A stretch of DNA of 64,000 nt, taken from assembly GCA_029964075.1 (NCBI GenBank), contig CM057137.1, forward strand, positions 558,001-622,000, given 5' to 3'. Of the stretch, positions 23,283-36,303 are shown piece after piece; the stretch's first letter is position 1; each line of letters starts with the position of its first letter. The notes under the pieces were generated by a model. That model did no database searches. It was not told where the DNA came from and was given only the letters and a program-made list of their open reading frames with translations. Position numbers and translations under genes: made by a program. Origin of the DNA: Patiria pectinifera (taxonomy: Eukaryota; Echinodermata; Asteroidea; Valvatida; Asterinidae).

Positions 23283-26200
23283 CTACACCGTGGTCATGAT
23301 TGTTTCGACCACGTAAACCTGGTTCTGTTCAACCTCGCTCCCTTTGTCGCCCTTTCCCTTGCTCTCTGCTGATTGGTCGATCATTTCGCCCTGGGTCCGT
23401 CTGGCACGACGGAAGCGGTACGCACACCAGACCAACAGGAGGCTTGAGGTAAGGTACAGGGCGACGCAGACCAGCAGGGAGTACAAATAGGAGCCGGTGG
23501 CGTCAAACAAGGCACCTGTAACGGTAGTTTCAATTAGACAGGTGGCCAATTAGAGAGGACTAAGCCAAAGTAGAGATCCACAGTGGCCACACCCTGATGA
23601 GTGTGGTTAATCCAAACCTCCAGAGTTGTACTCTAGGGACATGATGATTTAGAGTGAAATAATTTGAAAACAAATCTTCAAGTGGAGACCAAGTGAAAAC
23701 TCCAACAATTTGATTTCCTGGTTTTGACTATAAATCGTCTGAACCCTAGTCTAAGCCGTTGAGATTAAACTGTCACCAAAGGCGAGAAGCTCCCAACCAA
23801 CAGTGAACATACTCAGTTCTCCTCACATTGATACATCAATTATTCCCTCTTCCCCAAATCAATTAAATAATTTTAAAAATTGCAGAATATGTCCAACTGA
23901 CCTCCAATAACTCCTCCGGGAAGATATCCGATGCCACACATCATGGAAGAGATGGAGCAACATTCCAGCTTGCGCTGCTTGCCCATGCACTCAATGACGG
24001 ACGGGAACACCATCAGGTTGTAGATGGCACGGCAAAAGCCCAGCACTACACAAGAGAAAAATCAGCATAAGCTCTAGTGACAGGATTCTGCACAGAGTGA
24101 TTTGAAGGCCAGCCATTAACAGACCAATCGGAGCACGCTATCAATTCTATCACGGAGTCCCCCTTCAATGGCGAAAGCATTGTGCTAGCTATCATTGTGT
24201 TCAGATAATCTGCACTGGAGAAGCAGCTTTGTACAATAGCTAGCACAATGCTTTCGCCATTGGAGGGGGCCACGTAGCGGATCACGTGTCTAGACTTGTC
24301 TATATAATGTGGATGCAAATGACAACCGACATGCTGATGTGTCCGGATTTTCAACTTCTACAACAATCAAGCCATGTCACTCTTAAACATGAAAAGCTGA
24401 AATTTAATTTGTGTTAACGTCTGGCCTTCATGAATAGAATACACAATACTTCAAAATGAATCAAAGTTAAGGCTTGACTTTTCAAATTGGGAGCTTATTT
24501 CATATATATATATATTGGGCCCAAAGGTTTTTCAAATTTCAAATCGCATCGATTAAATTTCAGATTATAGTCAAAGCAGGCAGTTCTAACATCCAAATTC
24601 TCACGTTAAACATGATATAATGACCACAAGTTATAAATGAAATGTGAAGATTTTTTGTGGGGGGGGGGGGAAGGAGGGGCTCGATGTAAAGATAGACAAA
24701 TCATTAACATCATTTATCCCAGCCCCAAAAGAGTTTGTATCACCATCCTTAAAAAAATAGTTTTCCCTTTATTTTACAATGACCGAAACATGTCACCGAA
24801 AGAAACTTGGAAGGAAGAGGACGACGATAATAGGCCTAATCAGTTTCCCCAGAAATAAAGCAAAACTGCGAAACGATAAAAACAGGTGCAATGTGCTAGG
24901 GGCTCAAGATGAATGTCCCATTAAAATTATTACAGAGATGGCAAAGAAAAAAAATAGCAAATTCCGTTGGCGTCTTAAAAAGAACCTGAAAATAAGTGAG
25001 TCATGAGGGGTAAGATGGTCAAGGTTGAAGATGATGAAGTTGTCGATGTGTTAGTGAAATGTCTGATATCATCCTGGTGTGTCGTATACTGTACATAACC
25101 ACATTACTGTTCCTACAATGGAAACAAGTGAACATGTATGTATTTAAAATCACACTTACCTCACTGTCTGAAAATTAAAATAAATCTGCTCAGTATACTT
25201 AACGAGATACTTCAACAGTTACCGTACATTTTACGACTACATTTTAAGTCTAAATTGATCACTGCATTTTTAATGCACTTACACCTGTTTCCTTTTCTCA
25301 TTAGTTTTAAATATTGATCAGCAAGTTGCATCATAAAATACCTAAGTCATGTGCATCTCAGTGAAGTGCGTGTCCTAAAACACCTCTCATTTCTTGAACT
25401 CTATAAGGTATTTTACAGGAACTGCGAACCTGATGGTGTTTCGTTTTTGTTAAGAAACAAATGTGTTAACTGTTCAAATAATGCGCATTTACAATTTTTG
25501 TAATCAACATCGAGTGAACTAATGGGCTTAAGAACTAAGAGAGACAATGTACCACGCAAACAGGAAACATGACTACGGTATTTTGCTGTGCACTTGCTCT
25601 TCCAAGCAATAAAAACACCACATTTAGACGTTCTATGAGTCTGCAGCAAGTTTCAAAATCCATCTGGGCCGCCAAAGCATTTCACATATAATTGATCTAC
25701 TTGTATCAGTTACTGTTTGGAACTGCACAATCTATTACTGCCCAAACCAACTCAGAATTTGATCCAAATATAGTGCCTAACGCAACAGGTGTTTTTTAGG
25801 GGCGGCACACTTGATCACATAGTTCCAATGTCCTTTCCTTGGAAAGGGTGCATGGTGCGCGCTCTTGGCAAATCATGGAACACTGATGACTCTGCTTTAT
25901 AATCTTGTAGCCCAACTGTACTATATATGGCCTGTTGCACATTCAAAATTGTTTGGGAGATAATTTGAAAAATTTGAACATTCTAGGGTGAAAACAAATG
26001 AAATCATGTTTCTCTTTAACAGTGAAACTGAAACGTTTATGAAAATTCTCAGTCTATTGGTATTCAGTATTTTTTTTCATCAATTAACTTCTAGTACAAC
26101 TATGTTTGCAAGTGATACACCCTAGTTTTATTTGAGAGGTCATTTCATGGAAAGTTACTTCCCTTATTTTTGCCTTGGCGTGTGCAATGCAGCCCAGGTG

Positions 26201-29200
26201 AAGTGTGAAACCATGCACTTTTTAAAATATTTTTTTTTTTAATATTAAATAAAGAACCGGGATCTTTTACTCCAGACAGGTCCCTGGGAACGCCATAGAA
26301 ATGAATACATGTACAAATGAGTAAGTCTGGGACATCAATCAACCTTGGTCAAGGCCATGCATATTTGCAGGTATGCACAGTACACGTATATTATCCTGCC
26401 CATACTCAGTCTACCCATTCCTCCATGGTCTACCGATGACTTAATAATAATAATATAATATATATATATACCATTAAGTAGACATTCCCATCGATTTGTG
26501 CACAAATGACAATCCGAATTTCCTGACCCCTAACTTAAATTTCCCTTACCCTACACCCACGAATTCCTCTATTTTTTTTTTACTAATTCAATGGACCATG
26601 AGCAATCGATATCTAGCCAATTTGTGACAGTACATGTTTGGCTGTAAATAGGAGCTCAGGCAGAGAGAGTTTAAAATGTCTCCCTAATTCCACATGTCCC
26701 CAAAAGGTAAACCTCTCCCGCTAAAATGTCTCCAATATAGTATAATTTGCGATAGTAATGGAATTCATAAAGTGCAAATGTTGTGACCATATGGTCAAGC
26801 TTGAAGCATACTGTCATAAATACGAGTTTGCCTCTTCTTTCGTATTGTCTGTAGTTGGAATATATTGATGTATATTTGAACAAGTGGAATATATTTGAAC
26901 AAGTGGAATATTTGTGAAACAATTAGCCTTCGTAACTTCTATCACACGTAACAACAAAAGCCAGATAATGATTAATTGTCGGATAGGGTTTTTTTTAAAG
27001 GGGGAAAGGGGACAAACGAAGAGGAAATCATAAAGTAGAAAGATGACTATGTTAAATGTTAAATGAAATCTGAATCACAGACTAAATCAATACCCATCTT
27101 CGAATGATACATTAGATGTTGACATGTTGTAAACAAGCAGGATAAACAACTCTTCTTTCAGTTCTGTTTCTGGGTGTCATCCGGTAATTGCGAAACGTGC
27201 AGTAATACAGGAAGTGGTATCCTGATTACACTACCTCGGCCTAGCAGTCTTTTGCCAATAGCCTTACTTGTGTATTGTGACCAGATTGTGTTTCTGGTTT
27301 CATCAGCCCTGCTGTTATCGTGATACCTCGAGGAACAATGGACAAAGAAATAGGTACCCGCATGAAGCCACTGGATATACCTTGGATTATATCCTTTGCA
27401 TATTTTGTATTATTATCCACAAGAACGATAGAACTTTCTCTAGTTTCTTTCCACATTTCTTATACAATAAAAAAGGTAAAGAGTTAAAGTGAGGAGGATA
27501 TGGATTAATGCGAGGTGTGGTCATTTAGAGTCTGTCCAATTTGAGACTTAAGAAAATCAAACTTGAAATTCCGTTTCCTGAAGAGAAGGAAATTAGACAC
27601 TGAACTAAAACTAACACAGGTTGATAAATGTTGGAGCGCCTGCATCATATGTTGGAATTTTCTTTAAGAAACAAGCAGAAATAAGATGCAGACCTGTAAT
27701 CCACCAGAAGAATTATCTTTTTTAAATCTTGACACTTCAAGGACAATACTATGCAGTAACCAGCGTGCTAAATATACTTGAAATAGCTTCAAGTACGGGT
27801 ATTCCAAACCCCTCCTTAATAAAACCCCTTACTGCACCGAACCTACAACAGACTTAAGGTACATGTGCGTGGACTGACACGAAAAATACGGGGGCGATTG
27901 TGTACTAAAGCAATTAAAAAACAGGTGTGACAACTATCACCATTGACGAAGTTTTCAATGTCCTGTTAATGAAACATGCATAACGTGGCTTGGAAATATA
28001 ATTATGCAAAAAGGTCCCACCAGTGAGAAAAGAATTCCACCAAAGCTCAAGGAAATACACTTTATATTAAAAGCCTTCCGTCGGTTCACAGGCTTTTACC
28101 TGACATATAACTTGTGTTTACTATCTACATCACTACAAGGGGTGGTTCCTTGCATCCCCCACTGAAAAAAAATGGTCTGACCCTTGAAAGAAAAAAAAAT
28201 CCCCAATTGAATGAACTTTTACAAAATTCATCGAGATTTCATGAAATTTTTCTCAAAATTGCTTCCAAAATTCAGAATTTTTTTTTAGAAAATCCATTCC
28301 AAAATTTCTGAGGGACATGAAAATCATCCCAAAAATGGCCTAATTAGCCCTACTCTTCTTTAGTTTCGGTACGAGGCTGGATCCGCAACTGCATTACTAC
28401 AATACATTATGGTCGTCACCATCTGTACAACTATTAATGCAAAGAATTACGGATATGGGGAGAAAACAAAATGCGACAAACTCTCCTAAAACTCTGCGAA
28501 ACAGATACACGTTATTTATTACAGCAATCTTCCCAGGTAGATAAGTTTACCTATAACAAGAGTTAGCACTCCTGGATAGACAGTTATCACGGTGAGGGCA
28601 GCCGTCGCCAGGGCGGCCCCAAGAGTAGCGATCGCAAGCACCTCCATCTTTAAGAGAGGAACGCGGTCACCGAGCAGAACGCACAGAGTTGTGCCCACAA
28701 ACTCCCCCACGCCCATCATGCTCAGCGTGAAGGCAGAGGTCTTCACGCTTAAACCCAGGGTATTCAGAAAGCTAACCTGTATGCAGTCGTAAAATTAGAT
28801 CAATTGTGAAAGCGCTAGCTGAAGCGCTGCAGAACATCTCAGTCAAAACACAATACAGTCATTCATCACATTATTTTTTTAACACATTCAGTTTTTGTCT
28901 CCTCCTTTTTTTTTGGTTCCGTTCAAGTTTTGGAAAGAATGGTTTGCAAGTCCAGGGTTGAATATAACCATCTACTTTCTTGAAATCGGTTTGTATATTC
29001 CTCCGAGTTAAGTTTATAATAACCACTTGTCACCTTTGGAGCAAATATGCTGAATTGCGTTCCTTGATGGAAATCATTTTTTTTTTTTCAAATCCTTCTT
29101 TGACATTTTTTCGTTTTGAGATTTCATGATTTCTCAAGTTTTAAAATATTGTGTGCATTATGCAAAGAATTACGATTCAGCATGACTACAGGTGACAAAC

Positions 29201-32200
29201 TGGTTTTTTTCTCTCTCTCTCTCTCTCTCCGAGATAATAATCTTTGATGACCTTAGATTTATGCCAACAATGCCCATTGTTTCAATGCAATCACCATTGT
29301 CTGCCCAACAACCAGGTGCGACCAGCCTAGCTGTTTATCAGAAGCCAGCAGGAAGTACATGGACATTATCATCTTGCAATTCTTGCTCTGATGCAACTTC
29401 ATCAAATTCCAAACGGAGGAAATGAATACCAATAACCCCAGTCCAAACATACAGACACAAAACTTGAAATACATGCCTGGTTGAAAGCTTTTTTTTTCAA
29501 GATTGATCTCTCTGAACCCGGATGTTATTCAACCCAAGTTTTTCTTACCATGGGTCATGTTTTGTTTATTGATAACTGGGAGTTTGAGAGTGCCACTGCA
29601 CGCTTTCCCAGACATGTTTTTCAAACTTTGCCGCAAAACATGTTTATTCATGTATACAAACTTTGAACAAGGAGTTTTATGGACAAGCCTTAGTAGGAAA
29701 TTTGCCATTCTGTGACTGCATGAAACACAAACCTCTTCGACCATAAATGTCACTGGATATCTGCAAATTCATTTTCTTTGTGTTTAATTTGTTTTCTTCT
29801 CTTGCCCAAAACCCTCATTAACTCGGTTCTGGTCCTCAGCAGATGCTGTGAACATATGCATAACACCTGTCACTAATTAATTCAACTTCAACAGTAAAAA
29901 AAAACCAGAAGTACTGTCCATATACTGATTCAGAAAAATGAATTAGCATATATACAGGGCCAAAAAAAGCGGAACCCAAACCCCACAAAATATATTTCAT
30001 ATTTAAAAAAATATGTAGCACCAAAAATAACGATGCCTGGAAAGCCAACTTTGCAAACTACTTTTAGATGAAAAGAAAATACTGAAATTGCAAAATCCGT
30101 TCAGAGTTTATCACCATTTCAACACAATGACCCTAAAACCTCTTTCGTCCAAAAGTGTGATTTCAAGAATCGTCGTCACAGTTGTCTTCAAACATCACCA
30201 GCGATAAAACCTAAGTTTAAAAGTAAAAAATATTCAACAAAGTCCTTTTGAAGGCCCGTCTTTGAAAAACAGTTCATTTTATAAATCATATTGTTTGCCT
30301 ATGCAGTGTTTTTAATAAAGATATTGTGTACAAATGTACAACAGTTATTGACAGTTGTTGAAACAAGTATTCTGTGTCATTTTCTTTGTTGTTCCAAACA
30401 GTCAAAACACACAATAAATTGCTTGTTTTTCCCGGACAAAACAGGTTTTCGGGTCATTGCATTCAAATGGTGATGTTCTTTGAACGGATTGAACGTAACA
30501 ATTTCAGTATTTTTTTCATCTAAAAGTATTTTATGAAATTGGCTTTCCAGTCATAATTATTTTTAGTGCTACAAATTTTTTGAAAAATAAAATATATTTT
30601 CTGGGGTTTGGGTTCCGCTTTTAGACTCACCCTCTAGGTACACGATTAGCATCTGTAGATTCTGTTATTTTTTAAGCTGTAATTCGATCTTAGTGGGAAA
30701 TACAGCGCCAGCACTTCCTGCAGGAAACAATAATCACCTAACTACATTTTACTGTTTTTCATATCATTCTCTGGAAGTCTGAAAGTACAGCTATGAGTCA
30801 AGTGTATCTGATGCCAATTTGCGGAGAGGTTGCTCGAGAACCAGTGAACTTAAGGTCGAAGAGAACTGTCTTGAAGGAAATCTGTTCCCAGACTTTTTAA
30901 TAAGACTCCTGGTTAAGATCTCCCACTTGCTTCCTGGTTTGTAAACCACAAGTTCACAGCAAGTTCACAGCAAGTCAGCTTTTCTTGGCAAGCTGCTGTC
31001 AATTATGATTGCATCATTACAAGTCTGACTATGAAGCCTGAATACCAACTGGTTACACTGCGATATCTCGCAGTTCAAAATAAATGCTTGGAATTTTCAA
31101 AATAAATGCTTGGAATTTTCAAAATAAATGCTTGGAATTTTCGAAACAGATGCATGTTGTTTTTTTCTCCAGAATCATGGACACTTATACATACGTCATA
31201 CGAGGGTCACTTTTTTCTCCACTTTTTAGAAAAGGCATTTGAGGGGGTTCATGAATGTGTTGTTCTCCTAATCCCAAGTTTTACTTTGGGAATATCATGT
31301 TTAAAAACATCTTCAAACCAGAAGGCTCTTTTCATAGATTTTTTTACGTCAATACAATTGAACACTTGTTAAAGCTTTGGTTACAGAGAATGGTTGTGGT
31401 GTTTGCACACATTACATGTATGAGTTACCGTCGGTGTTGCCTATTTTGTTGGAGGGGGAGTTGACCAAACTATCACAATGACCCTCATAATCGTGTTTGT
31501 AAACTGTGCAGCGAATATCACAGGTAACTGTTACCATTCAGACTTTTGACAACTCTGCATTAGTAATAAAAGTTGACTCAAATTCCTGCTGGCTATCTTC
31601 CACACAGCAAAGACTGGTGAAATAAAATAAAACATCACTATTAAATGAAATATTAAGTATAAATATCATTCATTTGTTTGGCGTGTTTAATTTTTGTCCG
31701 ATTGGATCATTCAATTATTGTGATGAGCCGAGTGACTTAATAATGTACCACTTTGTATCAGAAACAAACAAGATTGTGGCAAACGGGAATGCTTTCTATT
31801 TGGGTAAGGGGTAGGCATTGTCATGGTGATTGCACTGGAAAGACTATTGCTCCGTGTTGGCTTACCAAACAACTGTATTTGTTTTTTTGGAATACCTGTT
31901 TCAACATAAGAACACACCCAAAATAAACAGGCTTCAAAAAGTAACATTTTGCATTTAAATCAGGAGCTTCACAAATTTACAAACAAATCAAGTTTCATCC
32001 ATTTCAGTTTGAAAAAGAAAGTTGATCCTTTTTTCATAATTTTTTTTTCCTCAGATTTTCAAAACGAATGTGGACTTTAACAAACTGACAATTTGGGGTT
32101 TTTTTTTGTAAATTGTTATTGCCAACTGCAGATTTTGAGTGTGTTTCACATGTATTTCAGTACAGAAACCATTCAGTCCACATTTCTATTCAACACATGA

Positions 32201-35200
32201 ACTACTGTGCAACAACATTTCCACAACTGTTCGAAATTTCCAGGACATAAAGCCACCGAAAACTGAAAAAATTCATTTCTGAAAGTCACTTTTCCCTCCT
32301 CTAAAAATCACAGAAAAGCCTGCACGTTCTATCCCTGCACAGAAACCCAACACAATCACTAAAGTTGTAATTTGATTTGTACCACCCACTGGTTGATGGT
32401 GGTCATGCTCTCATGTTTATTCATGAGATATACATGCAAGTACCATCTGGAGGGTTTTATTCATTTGCATATCTCTGCATATCTTTGCATATCTTTGCAT
32501 ATCTTTGCATATCTTTGCATATCTTCAACCTCTATTGGCCAAAGCCAACATGAGCGTTTTACAAGGTTCACTGTGCAAGATAGACTGAGGCACTGCGAAA
32601 TACAAAAACTGTGATTTCTACGGATTTTGTGTCTGCTTTAGAACAAAACTCATCTCTTATCAAGTGAAACGATTACCTCTTTTGGAGGGTATTTCTATTT
32701 CGCAGAACTGTAACCTTTTTTAGAGGAGGAAAGTGAACGAATCCAAAGAAACCTTAACAAACCCCACATAGCATTGTAAGTTTGTGTCACAAAAGCAGTT
32801 TACAAAACTGAAAATGATCTTTTGTTGAGATAATCTAACACAATAATAATTAACTTCTTTTCTACTTTTCTCATTCCATAGTTTTGTAGATTGCTTATGT
32901 GACAACAACTAAAATATACATTCGTCAAGACTGACTATGAATGCAATGGAAATGAGCGTGGAAATGTTTGGCAAAAAAGATTCCTCTCAAGTTTCAATAA
33001 AACAAACCCCCAAAACAGACATACATACATGTACACAAAACTAAGACAATTAACAATGGGGAACAGGTGTAAAATCCAGGAACAGTTACCTACCATGTAG
33101 AGATAGGTGAAGCTGGACGCCAAACACAGCGTAAGTCCCATCACTCCAAGAATCCACATATCGGCTGATCTCAGAACACTAGAGAACACGGCCATACTCT
33201 CCCTGAATGTCTTGTTGACATGGACCGGCGGCTTGATGGGCACAATGGGTTCGGCTGGGGTGGGTGAATCCGGGTTCCGAGTGGCCAAGGGGACTTGGAT
33301 GACAGACATGCGGCGTTTCTCGGCCGGAGATGGGCGGATGGTGAAGGCTGAGAGAGCACTTAGCAGGAAGATCCCGGCAAATACTCGTAAGGTGTTGTGA
33401 AGGCCGATGGATTCGAGAAGGGCCTCCATTGCTGGGGCACAAATCATCAGACCTGAACAGAAAATTAACGTAAGCTCATCACTTTGTTGACCCCTATCTT
33501 ACTGGGATTTACTCTTCATTTTCATTTTTTTGCCCTGGCCCTCAGTCATAAACTTAATAACCAATGCTGAGCTTCTTCACTTACTGTTAAGCCAGCAACA
33601 CTGACACAATTGATTGCTGATAAGCCAGGAGGGGGTGGGGCATGCTCCTTGATGAGCATTTTGTATGGCAGGTGGCCAAAGAAATCAACTTCTTATGGGG
33701 TTTAGAGGGAACAAGCATCTCTTGGCTACACCACAGGTATCACCATACTGCTGTCACCCTTTCCACCTCCTTTCCCACTTGCCAAATCATTTTGGCCCAT
33801 CTTCAGTCCTACCTGCACTGGATGCAATGGCCATGAAACCAGCTGCCCTGACAAACGTCTTGTGAAAGTAGCTCATCAGGTAGTCATAGGAGCTGAAACA
33901 GGCCAAGGAGATCCCAGCGCCCAGGAGAACGCTGAGAGTCAGGAAATACCAGTTGATGCCTGGGACGAAAGAGGAGACCATCAGAGAGGTTGCACTACAG
34001 AGGACCCCGAGGAAGATGGCAGAGCGATAACCGATCTTGACAGCGAAGGCTGCCGTCAACGGGGAGCACATGCTACGAGAGCAAAATATCAGAGATCCTA
34101 TCCAACCTGTGTAATGGAACAGATCAGACAGTGGCTGGTTAGGTTAGGGTGAGATCAGGGGTCAATGTAAAATCCATGAAATATTCGGCAGAGGGTTTAG
34201 GGGCCGCAGAGGGCCATAGAACAATGAAGGGTCTATAGATACCCATGTCTTTTGTCCTACATAAACCTATAGAACAAGTAAAGAGACCTTTATGGTAACA
34301 TAAACGTTCAAATGGAATTCTTTTTTAAATCCTAAAATGAGAAAACAATCTTGAGAAATGTCACCCTGGTAGGTTGGTTACACACTAATGTAACAGACAT
34401 TGCAATAAACGTCAACCTGCAAGGAAAACAAAATAAAACAACCCTTAATATCAACAATAGTCTGTCACATGCACTGCACTGATAGGTACAAAATTGGTCC
34501 AGATAAAAACATAGTAAATTGTTCAATGAATGTCCAATTTCGACCATAATTTCATCTTCCACTGAACCCACACCGGCTTGGGCTTAAAAAAAAAAACCTA
34601 AAAGGGCTGGATAGATGTTTACATCTGGCACAAATAATATGGCCTTGCCATCAACAAAACAAGAAAAGGATCTGTTGTGATAAAACATTTGCCAGTTCAG
34701 TTGCTAACAACTTTACATCCTACACTACGATAGATTGCTCATCATCCGAATAGGAATGCCATATAGGAGCTTTGAATGCAATGTGTTGTCACAAAGTGCA
34801 GTGGGGCAATTAATCGCTTTATCCTTGCAACCAAACAATGAACAGACTGTCCGGCAGGAATAAATTATATTCACATAAAAGGTCGGTGACTTCAATTACT
34901 GTGATACAAATAATGAAGGATTGAGAAGAGAGGTCATCTTGCAAACAAAAGCGAAGGTCTAGTGCTGATGATATGTCAGAATTGGAAGAAAACCGACACT
35001 TAAACAAAATTTCCATTTTGAAATGGAATTCTTCATTTGGAAGATTATTTTCAAAAAAATAGTTCTGCTTCCAGTTTCCCTTCCTAGCCTACTCTGACAG
35101 CCCCTACCCTAATTTTTTTATTGGGAAAATGAGACAAAAACACCAAAAACCATCAATTTCTACCTTTTACCCTTGACTTCACAGTTCACACTGACACCGC

Positions 35201-36303
35201 CATATGACCGTACACACACAAAAATTGGCCCCCCCAAAAAAAATCCCTACCTACCCTATTTACAAATGCCATGTAATCGGAAGCAGAGCTATATATTTTT
35301 TGGCCTTAGGGGTAATCTTTTATTTTAATTCAGCAACAATGAAAGGTTCACTCATGCATATCACAGTACAACAAAAGCACTGACCCCTAACATGGCTGCT
35401 GTAAATATAAAGGTCTATAGGCCTAATAGTAATGTAAGTTGTATGTATATAAAACTTGCTTTTGCATGGCACTTTTCAGCCCAAGCCCAACCAACAAAAC
35501 AAACAAATATTACATCATAATCATACAGACCTGATCACTAATCCTACTCCGGTATTCAAGAAAAAAAAATGGGGAGGGGGGCAAATGATAGGCCCACAGA
35601 GAATCAGAGATAAAGGTGGGGCGGTGGGACCACAGTTAAGAAAGACAATATTCATCGTATAATTCTTTATATTGATACATTCCCATGAAAAGCAAAAACT
35701 TGGGAAAGATTTCCATATACGAAGTTCACTCTACACTCTATGTACAAACCCTATGAGAGTGGACTGAAAAATTCTATTCATTTTTCTAAGAAAATCAAAA
35801 ATATTTTCTTTTGCTCAAAATTGACTTGATGAAATGAAATATCTGGGATTTGTTAGTCATTAGTCAAGGAAATTTAGTGAAATGAAGTGTGTATATATTA
35901 ATGTAATGCGTGTTCTGTTTATATATGCAAAATCTTTTCAAAAGGTAATGCACATCATAAGAGCAAACAAACAACAGCAGCAATAGCAACAACCACCACT
36001 AAAACAATATTTACAACAACAAAAATGCAAACCTAAGATTTCTTCATTCGTTCCGTAAAACTCTCGCAGTTTGACCGACAAGGTGGTGTAGTTGGCAATG
36101 AAGCCTGAAAACACTGCTCGGAGCAGGAACGCACCCAGAAGAACCACCCACTTCCATCCAGGCCTGCGGATTTTGCTGCAGACTTGGCGCCATCTCTTTC
36201 TCTGCTCAGCATTTGTGGCGATCGTCTGCCCACCATCTGCCGTGTTGTTGTTCGCTCCTCGATCGTCCACGACCGGCAATCTATTGTAGAATTTCTCGGT
36301 CAT
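23283..36303 (-). CDS. SLC16/monocarboxylate-transporter-like MFS protein (6 exons)
   Basis: Minus-strand exons in reading order: 36303-36033, 34106-33813, 33452-33094, 28776-28551, 24045-23902 and 23515-23283 (stop TAG). They give 1527 nt, 508 aa. All introns are GT-AG with consistent phases. The first transmembrane helix (about residues 50-72) follows a 45-residue cytoplasmic head. Exon 2 carries helices 2-5 and the family's second signature, visible as YFHK followed by AAGFMAIASSAG. Exon 3 ends the first half and holds a charged, proline-rich central loop. Exons 4-6 give the second half, with PGGVIGG late and a charged C-terminal tail. The family moves monocarboxylates and some amino-acid-like solutes across the plasma membrane, often with a proton. 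The usual first signature (D/E)G(G/S)(W/F)(G/A)W is replaced by RPGWKW at residues 47-52, so this is a divergent member and its substrate cannot be predicted. Introns reach 4.5 kb. Confidence 0.88.
24046..28550. other. Transporter intron 4 (4.5 kb)
   Basis: The largest intron of the SLC16-like gene. It holds the foldback element at 24166-24262, an (AT)n tract near 26456-26470 and unremarkable AT-rich sequence. No exon of another gene was recognised on either strand. Confidence 0.6.
24166..24262. repeat. Foldback (hairpin) element
   Basis: Arms 24166-24192 and 24236-24262 are perfect 27-nt inverted repeats (the left arm begins CAATGGCGAAAGCATTGTGC) around a 43-nt loop. Similarity continues outward for a few bases (CCCCCTT and CCCCCTC). 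It lies in transporter intron 4. It is probably a small foldback or MITE-type element; the full ends were not fixed. Confidence 0.75.
29956..30633. mobile_element. Long imperfect inverted repeat (foldback transposon-like)
   Basis: The left end AGGGCCAAAAAAAGCGGAAC and the reverse complement of the right end, which contains AAAAGCGGAACCC, match. Similarity continues inward through CCAAACCCC, through a TATTT-rich stretch, and to the CCGTTCA and ATCACCATTT words near 30100 and 30465. The arms are therefore roughly 150-220 bp, with a central spacer. There is no coding capacity. It is probably a non-autonomous DNA element inserted in a transporter intron. The target duplication was not identified. 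Confidence 0.6.
31077..31142. repeat. 22-bp tandem repeat, three units
   Basis: Three consecutive 22-bp units, each beginning AAAATAAATGCTTGGAATTT. The units are essentially identical, implying recent expansion. Located in a transporter intron. Confidence 0.9.
32464..32525. repeat. 10-bp tandem repeat containing TTTGCATATC
   Basis: About six units of TTTGCATATC, with one unit reading TCTGCATATC. The first unit, preceded by A, forms ATTTGCAT, the octamer word recognised by POU-domain factors. The array lies in intron 3 of the SLC16-like gene and could be just a minisatellite. Confidence 0.85.
34107..36032. other. Transporter intron 1 (1.9 kb)
   Basis: Intron between the first two exons of the SLC16-like gene. 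AT-rich with short poly-A and poly-G tracts (for example near 35564-35580). No exon or mobile element was recognised in it. Confidence 0.5.

Larger units (their letters stand above)
28777..33093. other. Transporter intron 3 (4.3 kb)
   Basis: An AT-rich intron of the SLC16-like gene. It holds the long inverted repeat at 29956-30633, a 22-bp triplication at 31077-31142, a 10-bp tandem array at 32464-32525, a (CT)n tract near 29209-29229 and an 11-bp direct repeat at 30950-30972. No coding exon was seen. Confidence 0.6.
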
